Source of the DNA: Cordia subcordata
Lineage: Eukaryota > Streptophyta > Magnoliopsida > Boraginales > Cordiaceae
NCBI GenBank assembly: GCA_028554755.1
Contig: JAPTOF010000007.1
Coordinates: 4,310,001 to 4,374,000 of the forward strand
Direction: 5' to 3'
Length of the DNA: 64,000 bases
Shown here: in pieces, positions 1 through 11,791 of the stretch
Layout of the letters: every line of letters begins with the position of its first letter
How positions within the stretch are numbered: the first letter of the stretch is position 1
Translations under genes and position numbers: made by a program
Notes under the pieces: model-generated
Database searches by the model: none
Told to the model about the DNA's origin: nothing
The model's input: only the letters and a program-made list of their open reading frames with translations

Positions 1-237
1 TGTTCATGCTCGAAATGACACATGCTTCATCGAGTAATGCTTTATATCATTTCTTATTTATGCCGAGTAAGGCTTTATAATACATTCTAATTATATATTA
101 AACTTCGAATATTTTACGTACATTAGAAAAGTTCTATCATGTCAGGAGTGGAGGAGTCTTGCAAGCATTTTCATCATTAAGTTCCTTCCTCTCTTTGCCT
201 TAAATTCTAGTCCAAGCAACCACCACTTACAAGACCC

Positions 238-245
238 TATAAAAG
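238..245 (+). promoter_or_regulatory. TATA box of the 326-736 gene
   Basis: TATAAAAG lies 81 bases before the ATG at 326, which leaves room for a 5' leader of about 50 bases. The match to the plant TATA consensus is seen directly; that it is used is inferred from its position. Confidence 0.6.
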
Positions 246-325
246 CCATTTATCAGAAGCAACCAGTTCACCTCAGAACAACATTTGCATCATTAACACA
301 CTCGAGTTTCCAAAGTCAGAAAAAC

Positions 326-736
326 ATGAAGCTCACAACTTGCCTTATCCTCTTTGCCATCTTTTCTTCACTCTCCATTGCTAGAGCCGACCAGGGTCGA
401 GCTCCCCATGGACTCGTCTATGAGAGCCCCATTGCTTTCTCGCCTCAAGCATATGATTTTTTCCACCCCAATGCGAAATCTCCGAGTGCTAAAACCCAAT
501 TTGATGCAGAAAGTCTTTCGCCCTTGCCTCTCGCGGCCACCGTGCAGTCAGATGTTGCACACGCGAGCAGATCAACGCCGGATGAGGCAAGAAACAGTGG
601 AGCAGCTGCTGGTGGAATTGCTGCCATTGTGTTTGGCATCATTTTTGCTGCCATTTTGGCGATGGGAGTTTACATTGCAGTGATCAGACGAAGAGCAAAA
701 CTTAACAGAAGTAAATTTGCTCAGCCTGTTGCTTAA
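326..736 (+). CDS. Small secreted, single-pass membrane protein, unrecognised plant family
   Basis: A 136-aa single-exon frame. Residues 1-21 form a clear signal peptide (basic Lys-2, hydrophobic core, small residues before Asp-22). Residues 22-94 are a Ser/Pro/Ala-rich extracellular stretch with several SP pairs. Residues 97-120 are one hydrophobic segment beginning GGIAAIVFG, followed by the stop-transfer cluster RRR at 121-123 and a 16-residue basic tail. This predicts a type I plasma-membrane protein with a short cytosolic tail. The start is the first ATG after a TATA box at 238-245 and a leader of suitable length; AATAAA-like signals lie near 930-940. The layout resembles the arabinogalactan-like protein at 21325, although the ectodomains differ. 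I do not recognise a named family, and no function can be read from the sequence. That it is a real gene is fairly secure from signal peptide, membrane segment and promoter together. Confidence 0.8.
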   Translation: MKLTTCLILFAIFSSLSIARADQGRAPHGLVYESPIAFSPQAYDFFHPNAKSPSAKTQFDAESLSPLPLAATVQSDVAHASRSTPDEARNSGAAAGGIAAIVFGIIFAAILAMGVYIAVIRRRAKLNRSKFAQPVA

Positions 737-2355
737 AGAGAGCCGACTTCACCTAATAGGATAAGACTTGATGCTTAACGAGCTCAATTCGATCCTTTCT
801 CTTCCACTATGCTTCCTATTTTTGTTCCCTCTAGTGTGCTAATGGTGTAACTATTGAGTAGTCAGACTAGTCCCATCTCGTTGTGTAATCTTTATTTTCC
901 TCAGAAATAGTACAAGTTATACACTTGCTGTAAATAAATATTCAGATTTGTTGTCATCCTTCTTTTCTACTAAGTAATAATTCATTTGAACTAAGCTTCC
1001 ATTACAAAAAACGATTGGTCAGTTGAAGGGTTAGTGGCTAAAAACCAGAAACACGAGTTAAACGAGCTAAACAGTAAAATGGGCCACACCAGCTGGTCAA
1101 TGGAAGGAGTAGCCAAGAACCAGGAGTGGGAACTCAAACTGGCTATACAGAGATATGTCAAACTTACACTAAATTCAACTCTAAGACCATGTAAAAAATT
1201 CTAAGATTTCAACCTAAAACAAATTGGTGTTAGGTAGAGTAGTCCATGATTTTATAAAGTGGTCTTAGATTTAACGAATTTTCTATGTAAAAAGAATAAT
1301 ATTCTAACACTTCTTTAATATTTGAATCATTTCATGAGGGGTGCTCTAAAGTAGTGAACTTTACAGATCATCTAATCTTTAACGTCTCAACAATGGATTA
1401 TTATCAAGTATTATGGACGTTATAAGGAGGTCCGAGTCCCTTCCCACTTCCAAAAATAGACAACTGATACCGAAAACAAAAAACGACGTAACTCCTGATA
1501 TTAACTTGACGGTCATCGTTGTCGCATTAGCAAATCAGGGGATTTCACATGTTTTTCATTCATCAAAGTTTTCATGAACATTAAGCAAGAAAGAAGCAAA
1601 GAAACAGAGAATAAAGACAAATTTACTTAGTATTGTATCGTATGTGTAGGTTTTTCTTGATGACTAATGACCATAAACTCCCTTTTGGTAGAACCATCAT
1701 GCTAAATCTATCGTACTCCAGTCCATGTTTGAAGTGAATTCTGTGCTCTAGCAGCATACTGCATACCATAACAAAAAGAGTAAAATTCATGATATAACAA
1801 CATAGATTAAAATTTGAAACTTTCATCCGTAACAAGTCACTATTTGACCACTTCTTGTAAATGGACGAATTGAACTTCAGAAAGTATTCATCTTCTTCGC
1901 AGATACCGAATTTACCAAGTCTCCAGGTACCGATGTAACTGATCTACTACTACCTTTTGTTGTGTCAAATAGTAGACTTAACATAGGGGACCTGTTCTCT
2001 TGCTCTATGTTATGATATATATGATCAACCCAAGTGCACGAAGGAAGAACACAAGCAAATCTATGAGCCAAGAAGAAACAGCTTCCATATCAAGAATCTC
2101 AGACAGTTCAGAATCAAACATCATGACAACGCACAAGAATTAACGACTTAATAATGTTTTGCTATATGGTATGAGCACAATTTCCTCAATATTTGATCAC
2201 AACATTATAGTTATTTGGCTGAAAGGAGGAGACCAAAGGGTTTGGCCCATCTACGAAGTCGGAACCAAAAGGATACAAGTGGTGACCTTACATGGACGTG
2301 TTTGCAAATAAAAGGTAGCCTTCATGGATTGATTACAGAAATTGCTCAAACATTT
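737..2355. other. Intergenic, 3' regions of two converging genes
   Basis: This stretch holds the 3' untranslated part of the plus-strand gene (to about 950) and, towards 2355, the 3' region of the minus-strand 85-aa gene. Between about 1000 and 1900 the sequence is AT-rich, with only short open frames and no recognised domain. Confidence 0.4.
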
Positions 2356-4867
2356 CTACCATCCACGGGAACTAAGAGACTTGATAACAGAGCCAAATGT
2401 CTGGTCTATAGCTTTGTTCCATAGGTGTGCAAACTCTTGGCGGTAATTTTTGCCAAAAGTAGGTGGTTTAGCCTGAAAGACATCCGAATTTAGAACTTTT
2501 AGCTCATAAAGCAACTGTATGGAAACTTTGTTGCCATGAAATGCAAAAATAAACAGATCGCAAATGATGAAATGAACTACATAATGTGTCTTCTGAATAA
2601 CTATTATGAGCTCCAAAACGTGCATTGAGAGGATATCAATCCAAACATATATAATCTATGAGCAGCCCGTTCTTAAAACATTTTCTACAATGATAAACAG
2701 TGAAATAAGCAGACTATAGGATATCATGAGATGTAACAAGAGCACCTTTTGACGCTTCCACAGAGACTTGATTGAGCATTTTTATTCTGTAATGTATAAA
2801 TGTGCTCTGGCAATGTGTCCATATAGAATTTAGTGTGAAAAAGATGTGCACACAAATTGAACTAACTTCATACTGAGCTACTTAACGTTAAATTATTAAT
2901 TGGATGGAATATCCATAAAGTTGTACAACAAGCTGTTAACGAAGTATGTCCAAGATTTGTCATGGTGCCTATATTTTGAGCTTAAAGGTTGATAGGCACT
3001 TATCTCTGTTATATAGACCATCTAGTTTGACCAACCATCCCCCCAGGCTTTTACTAGTCTTCTGGACAACCAATCAAGATATAGATTTCCAATCCTCAAA
3101 TCCTTTTCTTGTCGAGGAAATGAGTCTTTAAATAAATACATATTCAATGCCATGGTTTCAACTTCAAGAAAGAATAAATTGAATCTTCTTAAAAGTTCAA
3201 TTCAACCAATTTAAATGCAAGCCCTTAGCATGGCATGTCTACATTCTCAAAATTTGTCATAGGGTAAAACCTCCTAGTCGTTTCTTAAACCAACAAATAA
3301 CCCTCTTGTACTAACATATACATAAAGTCCTTTGCTTTTGGAGTAGCAAGATTCCATTTTTTATACATCCAACTAGACGGAAAATGCAAAGTCACACATA
3401 GATGTGCGTGCTTTGTACACTGACTTCTCCACCAGATGATTACCAATATAAAGATCATACCCTTCCCACATTTGTCAAACCTCGGAGCCATTTCTCCACC
3501 GTTCCACTTTGATGACATAACCTATGTGTGCCGTCTTCTTCAATCTCCTGTTTTATTGATTACCGGTCCCAGAAAATGAAATCTCAGGCTTGATGGTGGC
3601 TCAACGGAAATGAGAGAAGGAAGAGGGAAAGGGTAACAGGAGAAAAGAAGAAATCATTCGGCAGCTGAGGAGGGCTGGTGAAGTGCTAGTGACGGCAACA
3701 GAGGAGACAAAGAGGGAAATTGGACTTCAATGTGGCAATAGGTGGAAGCTAGATGGATTGAGATGATATTAAAGGCGGCCAGGAGTTACATTTCTTTTTT
3801 TCCTTCAATCTCATTAAGGGTTTCTAAAAAATGCAGGGTCATCCCAAAAGTGCTCCACACTGAAAGGGTAGCAATGCAAAGGTAAATTTTCTCTATTTGG
3901 AAAAATTAAGTGGAATGGTTAGACAAATTGTTATAACATTTCTGTTATTTTAATAAAAAAAGTTAACCGAAGCATTTCAATCCAAAACTTCGAGGTTTTG
4001 AAACTTGCAGAGAATATATCCTACTTTCCAAGATTAGGTAGGCAAAAATTGCGGTTTAGGGTGTCATAGATATGATCCATTCCAAAATTCTCCTAGCCAA
4101 GTATGCAGCGTACCCAAGCCTACAGTCTCATCAAACAACCTAATTGTCATTTCTTTCATGTCATCATGAATGCGCGGCCATCCATTATCCCCAGTGTCAC
4201 ACCCTAGATGCGAAAGCTGAATTTCACAGGCAACACTAACAACATAGCCTTACCAATAACCACTTATGAATCACTCCCTTCTCATGTCTCTCACCAGTGC
4301 CAGACAACAATGCGTGTGGATTGAGCACAATTTTGGTATACCCTTCTTCCATAGCAATTGAAAATCGAATATAATACACATATGCTTATAAAGACTCGAA
4401 TATGCAAGAGTATACAGAGAATTTATTGATTAAATTTCAAAATCTAAAACGACGCTGCAAAGGGATTAGAACAACAAAAAATCAATCAACATTTAATGAA
4501 ATTACCAAATTAGAGAAAAAAAAAAAACAAATCAATCAAACAATTTATGAAATTACAAAGAACGAAACAAACCCAACAAAATTTGAAAATAAAGGGGGCA
4601 AAAGATGAAATATTAACCTGAGATTGAGGGGCAAATTGAGATTGGAGATCAGAAATGGACTTGTAAATGCTTCTGCGCTGCTCAAACACCACCACTCCTG
4701 TTATTGCGCTCCCAAGGGCAGCACCCAGCAGCCGCTCCTGCGTTGGCAACACCAATCTCATTCATTTTACTTAAAAAAAAAAAATGAAGATGGAAAAGTG
4801 TGTGTGTGTGTGGTGTGTGAGAGAGAGAGAGAGAGAGAGCTGTGACCTGAGCGAGGACGCTAATCAT
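2356..4867 (-). CDS. 85-aa single-pass membrane protein in three exons
   Basis: Exons (minus strand): 4867-4847 (MISVLAQ), 4737-4618 (40 codons) and 2472-2356 (38 codons plus TAG). All junctions are GT-AG and fall between codons. The joined protein has a small-residue hydrophobic segment in exon 2 (LLGAALGSAITGVVVF), then the basic EQRRSIYKSISDLQ, and a soluble C-terminal part ending SLSSRGW. Small size, one membrane segment and a Trp-containing tail would suit an organelle inner-membrane or MICOS-like subunit, but that is a guess; I do not recognise the family. The frame is open before the ATG back to TGA around 4919-4921, so a leader exon upstream is not excluded. Intron 1 (109 bp) contains TG and GA microsatellites. 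Intron 2 is 2.1 kb and contains coding-looking fragments reported separately. Exons were joined by eye, so an extra small exon could have been missed. Confidence 0.6.
4800..4840. repeat. (TG)n and (GA)n microsatellites in a short intron
   Basis: A TG run followed by a GA run fills much of the 109-bp first intron of the 85-aa gene; on the coding strand it is a CT-rich tract just after the donor. Confidence 0.8.
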
Positions 4868-4966
4868 GATGGCTTTGGTCTGAAATCTTCCGTTTGGATT
4901 TGATGTCCCAAGACGAACTGGTCAGCAAGTGATGGCCGGTTAAGTCAGGGAGGGGTAAAAATGAAA

Positions 4967-5500
4967 GGGTTTTTAATTTCACAACACATTGTTTCATCAT
5001 GTTTTTAAATTGGTCGTTATTGATTTAAAAAAATTTAAATTAGTGTTTAATATTCTACAAATATAATTAAATTAATTCTTATTACTTAAAAATATTCATA
5101 TTAATGCTTAATATTTTACAAAAATAGTCTAGTCCCCATTGTTTACAAAAAATTAAAAAAATAAATTATTACTCTTTAATATTTTACAAATTTACTCAAA
5201 TTAATCCCCATTTTAAGAAAAAATGAATAAAAAAGATTAAGACTAATTTAAATAAATTTATAAAACATTAGAGACTACTTTTTTTCAAACAAAACGGACT
5301 AGTTTGACTATCTTTGTAAAACATTGAGATTAATATGAATGTTTCTAAATAATAAGGATTAATTTGGTTATATTTGCAAAATATTGAAATTAATTTGAAT
5401 ATTTTTGTGACACATTAAGGATTAAATTGAATATTTTAAAATGATAGGGACTAATTTGGAAAAATAAGGAAACAGTGGAGACTAATTGTGAAATTTACCC
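4967..5500. mobile_element. Foldback (MULE/FARE-like) MITE with 9-bp target duplication
   Basis: The two halves are near-inverted copies. The left end reads GGGTTTTTAATTTCACAA and the right end, reverse-complemented, GGGTAAATTTCACAATTAG; the arms meet near 5215. Both ends are flanked by the 9-mer AAAATGAAA (4958-4966 and 5501-5509). Each arm is made of degenerate units of about 32-35 bp around the motif GGACTAATTTGACTA. No open frame is present, so it is non-autonomous. Target duplications of 9 bp and long, internally repeated inverted ends are typical of Mutator-like foldback elements in plants. A larger relative lies at 49970-52500. Confidence 0.8.
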
Positions 5501-5509
5501 AAAATGAAA

Positions 5510-6098
5510 AGACCTAGAATTTCAATTTTTTTTATTGGAAAGCCAAAAATTGTAATTTCTCAAAAATATGTATATTATTAAAAATTATATAAAAATGCTT
5601 GTAAAAGTACAAATTATACTGTGGTTCCTCATAAGATGCTCCTACGAAGCATCATGCTCCCTCACTTATTTTTTTTTAAAAAAAAAAGTAGCCTAGCATC
5701 AGACGTGCATTCTCCTCCCTCTCTCTCTCACCTTTCCTTTCTCTCTCTTCGTTCTTGTATCTCTTCACCTTTTTCTCTTTTTCTCTTCCTTGCTTCACCG
5801 ATGATACCACCGGTCATCTCACACGGGATAAAAATAACCATAAAATTTGCCTTTTTTCGCTGATCGTGACGATGTGTATCATGTCCAAGAAAACCTCTTA
5901 GGTGTCGATCCACCATTAAAGCTCTTGTTGTCTTGTTCCTCATGCTAGTGAAGATTCCGGCATCATATCCCCACGCCACCACCCCCAAGTCTCTTCCTCT
6001 CCTTATTGCAATTTTAACCATACCTCTCACGCGGTGTTTAGACACTCCAAGCTCAATTCTCCATTAAAGCCCACCTTTTTTTTCAAGTATACATACAT
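5510..6098. other. Intergenic, AT-rich and CT-rich, no gene seen
   Basis: Contains a poly-T/poly-A stretch near 5668-5690 and a pyrimidine-rich (CTCT) tract at about 5716-5785. The only long frame, on the minus strand over 5728-6045, is a by-product of the CT tract and has no recognisable domain. Confidence 0.4.
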
Positions 6099-6099
6099 A

Positions 6100-6600
6100 T
6101 GGGGTGAACAAATAGTTATATGGTAATGAACAAATATTTGATGTATATATGAAAGTCAATAAATAAATAGTTATTGGGTAGTGAATAAATATTTGATGTA
6201 TTTGTGTATGTCTATGTATGTGAGGGAGTAGTGAACATATATGTGAAATGGTGAATAAATGTATGTGAAATAATGAACAAATAAATGTGTTTATATTTGT
6301 CTATGTGTGTGTGTGAAAACAGTGAACAAATAATTGTAGGGTAATGAACCAATATTTAATGCATATATGAAAGTTAGTGAACAAATAATTGTGGGGTAAT
6401 GAATAAATAGTCAGTGAATAGTGAACAAGTAATTGTGAAGTAATAAATAAATAGTCAGTGAACAAATAATTGTGAGCTAATGAACAAATAGTCAACAAAC
6501 AAATAGTTATGGGCTAATAAACAAATATTTGATGTATATATGAAAGTCAGTGAACAAATAGTTGTGAAATGGTGAACAAATACATATAGGGTGAGTACAA
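6100..6600. repeat. Minisatellite built from GTGAACAAATA units
   Basis: The motif GTGAACAAATA (variants with GAATAAATA) recurs more than a dozen times, separated by short variable pieces such as ATTGTGGGGTAAT. A longer block containing AATATTTGATGTATATATG (or close variants) followed by AAAGT recurs near 6130, 6350 and 6525, so there is also a higher-order repeat. Open frames on the minus strand here encode only low-complexity peptide and are not genes. Confidence 0.8.
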
Positions 6601-6622
6601 TAACTTTTTTTTTGGTTTCACC

Positions 6623-6655
6623 GTGCGTGAACAGTAGCGTATACTGTTCACGCAC
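6623..6655. repeat. Perfect 14-bp inverted repeat next to the minisatellite
   Basis: GTGCGTGAACAGTA at 6623-6636 and its exact complement TACTGTTCACGCAC at 6642-6655 enclose a 5-base loop. It is more GC-rich than its surroundings. It may be the remnant of a MITE end; no regulatory function can be shown. Confidence 0.7.
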
Positions 6656-6659
6656 AAGA

Positions 6660-7472
6660 GGAGTAGAAACACTATGTTGAAAGACCATGATATAAGGTCT
6701 CTTTTAAAATAATCAAGCTAAACAAACCCTAATCCTTAGAATGGAGCAGTTGAGTTATGAATAATGTAACCGAAAGTTTTAAATTAAAATTTGTATAATT
6801 ATTTAATTTAAAGTGTTCTTTAATTTGTAACATTTGAATGAATCTAATCCTGTTTTAATTAGGGGAAGTTTTCTAGCATTCATTTATCATGTTTCCTTTG
6901 GATCTTGGATTTTTTCAGATGTTTATATTTTTACATTATAGTAAGAAAATAATTATAGTGATTACAAATGAAAATTTTACCATTAATAAGTATATTGAAA
7001 ATTTGTATAGCAATGATTGCGAAAAGTCTGTTAAGTCTAATTACCTATGCCATCTTCAAGTTTTTATTCATAAGAAAGTTTTGTATAGAGTTATCATTTG
7101 CATTACATTGTCAAACATCTTGATGATACGATAGTTTTAGGCGTTACTATAAAATAATTCATATTTAGAAGGATAAAAGTAAGGGTTTTGAATATTTTTA
7201 ATTGAAAAAATGAATTGTTTCATACATATCTTTTTCTCTCTTAAATAAATAAAGGTAATAGAATCAATCATCAATTCTTTTCCCAAAATGAAAAACCTAA
7301 CACACAACTATGGTTGCCGCAATTCTATCAAGATCCATTTAGGGCCCGACATAATTAAGTGCTTAGTTAGCTGATAGCTCTTTAAATAGTTCCATGTTTT
7401 AAAACCCTATGTTAAATAATATAAACTAGTATAGTAATGATATGTAATATTTGACTACATGTGACTTGTTCT
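6660..7472. other. AT-rich intergenic DNA, no gene seen
   Basis: An 81-codon frame at 6889-7134 has ordinary AT-rich composition, no recognisable domain and no promoter or splice context, so I do not call it. Nothing else is recognisable up to the Copia element. Confidence 0.4.
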
Positions 7473-7903
7473 TGTTGAAAAATTTCTCTTTAAAGTAGGC
7501 TACCGTTAATTATTTTTTGTTTTATAAAATAGGCTAAATATTTGGTTCACAAGTTAGGCTTTGTGATCATATTGGTTTTAGCCCACCTCACAAATCCATA
7601 CGGTTCTTTTGTGCGTAGGTCCATATATTTTCATAAATCTTTTTATAGGTACAATTATCAAAATTTATTATAAATAGGATTAGATCCCCTCTCCTACTCT
7701 TAACCTAATAGTTGTTCCCATAAACTTGTTAATATTAAGTAGAGCAAACAGAGGAAGATCTAAGCCTCGATTGGGTGACAATTATTTCTTCAACAATAAT
7801 TCTTTAATAATAATAGCTCAAATAGGTACATGCTTCCGCTATCAATTATGTCTTTGAATTTTATATTGTAAATTCATGTATATGATCCTATATTGCGCTT
7901 ACA
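7473..7903 (+). repeat. Left LTR of the Copia element
   Basis: The 431-bp direct repeat matches 13969-14401 along its whole length with many scattered substitutions and small indels. It starts TGTTGAAAAATTTC and ends TATTGCGCTTACA. Confidence 0.92.
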
Positions 7904-7905
7904 TG

Positions 7906-7917
7906 TGGTATCAGAGT
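7906..7917 (+). promoter_or_regulatory. Primer-binding site of the Copia element
   Basis: TGGTATCAGAGT starts two bases after the LTR end and matches the plant initiator-Met tRNA 3' end complement (TGGTATCAGAGC) at 11 of 12 positions. Confidence 0.9.
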
Positions 7918-10900
7918 CACTTATATATGGATTTACATGTGTTTATTTAAGAAAAAAAATCAAAATACTTGTTTGAGTATAAAGATTACGAGAGCTCTTG
8001 ATTTATTTTGTGATACAATTGATTTAGGGCTTTTATAAAACTCTCTTTGTTTGTTCTATTTATATATGATATTTTGTGATATATGTCCTAAATCGATATA
8101 TATCCTAAATCTTTTTTTTTCTCATGTTTCATTTAAATCAAGCAATTTAAATGCTATATTAATTTCCGTCAATCTTGTGGACATCAATTTTTGAAACTAC
8201 TGAATTGATCTGAAACTAGAATTTTTTTTCGAGGACTTCATGAATTTGCGATCGACAATATTATTTTGCGAAAGGGATAGCCACGTTCATCTTATTTTTG
8301 TCGGTCCATTTTGTATTGGTAATCTGGTGTCACGTAATATGAATTTTTTTTTAATAAAAAAAGGGAAAAAATATGTGGTAGATCTAGAGGGTTCGGTCAG
8401 CAAAGCTTTAGTCCTAAATATGGATTTCGTTAAGCATTAATAATTATTAAAAAAATAAGAGATAAAAGGCATGAGATAAAATAGGTTTGAACTCTACAGT
8501 TGTAATTCGTTAAGGAGTTTAATGCCAAGTCCTTTATCATCGAACCTAGTGGGAGTTCTATTTGGTTTTGGTTTGCCATATAGTTAGGCAGAATCATGAT
8601 GATATATTTAAATAAAATATATATAAAAAATTTATTTTGGAAAAGATGTGATAAGAATAATAAAATAATTATTATGTTGGTAATTGGTTTGTTGGTTTTT
8701 TTAATAACTAAACATGCACTTACTGTAAAGGTCATGTAGTCATATACTCATTTAGTAACCCTTAATGGGTTATTAATTTTGGAGATAGATTTGGCGGACA
8801 CATCTTGATTAGGCAATGAATTAATTTTTAAATGAAGTTACACCATTTTGTTTGCAGTCATGAAGTTTTTTTTTTTCCTTTAATAATTATGATATTGACT
8901 TACTATTTAATAATTATGGTCTCAAATTGTAGTCATGGAATTAAATTAAATTTTTTATTTTTCTTTCCATGGAAATTTCTATTTATAATTTATAAATTAA
9001 GATTTGATCTTAAAGTTTTATTTTATTGGTCCTCTAAGTTTAACAAAACTATTTATTTTCTTTATTCAATTTAAAATTTTATATATCTCCTATTGCTAGA
9101 TTATTCATATATGCTCATGAAATTTGTTGAAGAATGCAATTTTAAATTGATTACTGAGACACGTCATATTGAATTGTTTCATATAGTGTGGTCAATTGCA
9201 TACATAGCATTTTGTGGTTAAAGTTAAGCATTAATTTTTTCCCAATGAGTTGACAGCATAGATTTAAGTAGGCAAATTCACCAAAATGATTTGCTTAATT
9301 AAATATATGGCTTTTCTCATTTTATTTGGGAAACTACCATGGTAAAGTGCGCAATGTTCTCCAAAGAAGATCATTATATGGCTTTAGCCCAGTAGCATAA
9401 ACATAAAGTATGGACCAAGATTACAATGCTGTTAGAGAGTTCAATTGCCCAAAAGTGGTTGACTTTTCTTTCAGTGGAGTGATCATATATGCATTACTTT
9501 ATGTTAAAAGAATGCCTATTTACATGTTGAATTATTTGCCCAAAGGCAAATATGACAACGATGTGCTTGGACTCTTTTGTTTATAATATTTACTCTTATA
9601 ATATATCATGTATGCATAATGTTTATTGATATTGCATTCTTTTCTTCGATTGTTTCCTTGGATTTGAACAATCATTACTTAGATGTCTTGAATGGATAAA
9701 ACCATTATGAAGTAAAAGTAGATATTGTGTTTTATCTGAGTATAGTTGATACTGACTTGTCATTACATTTGATGCACATGCCGCTTTGGTCGATAAAAAT
9801 GGTGATAAAGAAAGGGGAATATAATCGGCAGTATGAGAGGTTTAATTGTCTTGCTTAATGACTATGAAGAGACCATAACTGAGTATTTAGTGAATGGTTT
9901 GTCTTGAATTAAGAATGTAAAAGAGCTCTTAATAGCTATAGGAGAGAAATACCAAGGAATCTTGGAATATCGATGATCAAAAATTACCCATTATGTTACT
10001 GAGGAAAACAAAATTAAAGGTAAAACCCAAAGGTTGTATAGTTTGTTTCCAATATTAAGCCCTATTCTTATAACATTAGTACCTTGAATTCTAAGGGTCA
10101 TGTTCCTAAAAGAGGTCATGGTTTTAAAAAGGGTGATAAAGGTAAGATCTAGATCGTAGATTAAAATCACAATATAAGAGGTTCCAAATCTGCTATCTCT
10201 AAGTTTGATAAGAACTCTTACTTTTGTAAGAAAATATCATAAAAAAGCTCATTGCACAAGTTCAATTTTGGTTAAAGAAAGAGAAAATATATTAGGGGCA
10301 AGTGGATTAGAGTCTTACATTTGGATTGTTAGTTTGTATATAAAAATTAGTTTTGAACTTATTTTAGAAAATGTTTTCTAGATGTCATGTTTTAGATGAA
10401 ACTTATATTTTTTTTTTGACAAGATTGATTATGATTTTCATTTTAGAAATGACCAAGTACAATTGTTTTTCAATTCCAGAATTGTTGGTGAATGTGTTTT
10501 ATTAAATGGTTTATACCAATTGTGTTTATTCTCAAGAAGTTCTTGTGAATCTTTTCATACAAAAAATTTTGTTTCTAAAAAGAGTTTAAGTAAAGAAATT
10601 TTTTCTTTGCTATGACATAAAAAGTTAGGTCTTATTTCTAGGGAAAAAGTTGAAAGACTCATTAATAGTGAGACTTTACCTTCTCTAAATTTTTGATGAT
10701 CTTGAAACTTATATTGGGTGCATAAGAGGTAAGCGCACTAAAAGAAATATGTTACCCGTAAGTTTGCCTTTTAGAAGTGATAAACATAGATACTACTAGA
10801 CTTGTTTCTATTATATTGTGTGGTAATAAATATTTTGTTACATGCATTGATGTTTTTTTCTTGTTATAGATACCTCTATCTAATTTAAAAGAAATCTAAC

Positions 10901-11791
10901 TCTATTGAGAAATTTAAAATTTTTAAGACAAAGGTAGAAAAACAACTTAGGAAGGTTATCAAAATTGTTAGGTTTGACGGAAGATATGAGTACTGTGGTA
11001 GGCTTGGATCTCCGATCAACATATAGGATCGTTCACTAAGTAATTACAAATTTATGGGATTATTGCCTAGTATACTATGTCTAGTATCCTTGAGTAAAAT
11101 GGTGTGATTGAAAGGTGAAAATACACCTTTACGGATGTAATAAGGAGCATGATGAGTTTCACTGACCTACTAGAGTACCTTTGCAGTGAAGCCATTAAAA
11201 TAACTTGTTAAATACTTAATCATGTTCCCAACAAGTTTGTCCCTAAGGCTCTTTTTTGAATATTGGTTAGGGAGAAAATCTAGTTTAACTGATTTTCGAC
11301 TTGTGGTTGTCCGGCTTAGGTAAAGATTTTCAAATAAGAAAACCACTGATCCTAAGACTATTCGTTGTTTCATTGGGTATTTGGCTCATTTTAAATGATA
11401 TAGGTTTTACTCTCCTGCATGTGTTTTTAAGATTGTCAAATTCCAAATGCCCAAATTCTTAGAATTGAATGTTGGTAATGTTGTATGCCCTCAACCTACT
11501 ATTGAGCATAATGATAGAGAAATTGTCTCATTTGACTACTAATAAGTAGTTAAGCTGGTACTCTACTCACATTGAGAGACAAGATATTAGTGGGTGCCCT
11601 ATAATAGATGATGATGTTATAGTTAATAACAATCTACATATTAAGATCTCACAACCTTATGAAATTAATGATAAACAATATTTAAAAAGGTCCATTAGAG
11701 AAAGAAGACATTCCATCTATAATAATTATCTAATTTACTTGAATGCTATGAGAGATGAGATGCAACCTATGATGAAAATAAATTTGGGAAC

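Noticed and set aside
6100..6600. Regularly spaced repeats considered as a CRISPR-like array
   Set aside because: Units are degenerate and spacers are not unique; the context is a plant nuclear genome without cas genes.
6301..6688. Minus-strand frames with repeated NYLF/HNYLFT peptide
   Set aside because: They come from translation of the GTGAACAAATA minisatellite and have no start context or domain.
8240..9074. Frames of 66, 101 and 80 codons in both strands
   Set aside because: They lie in the decayed 5' internal part of the Copia element and show no independent domain.
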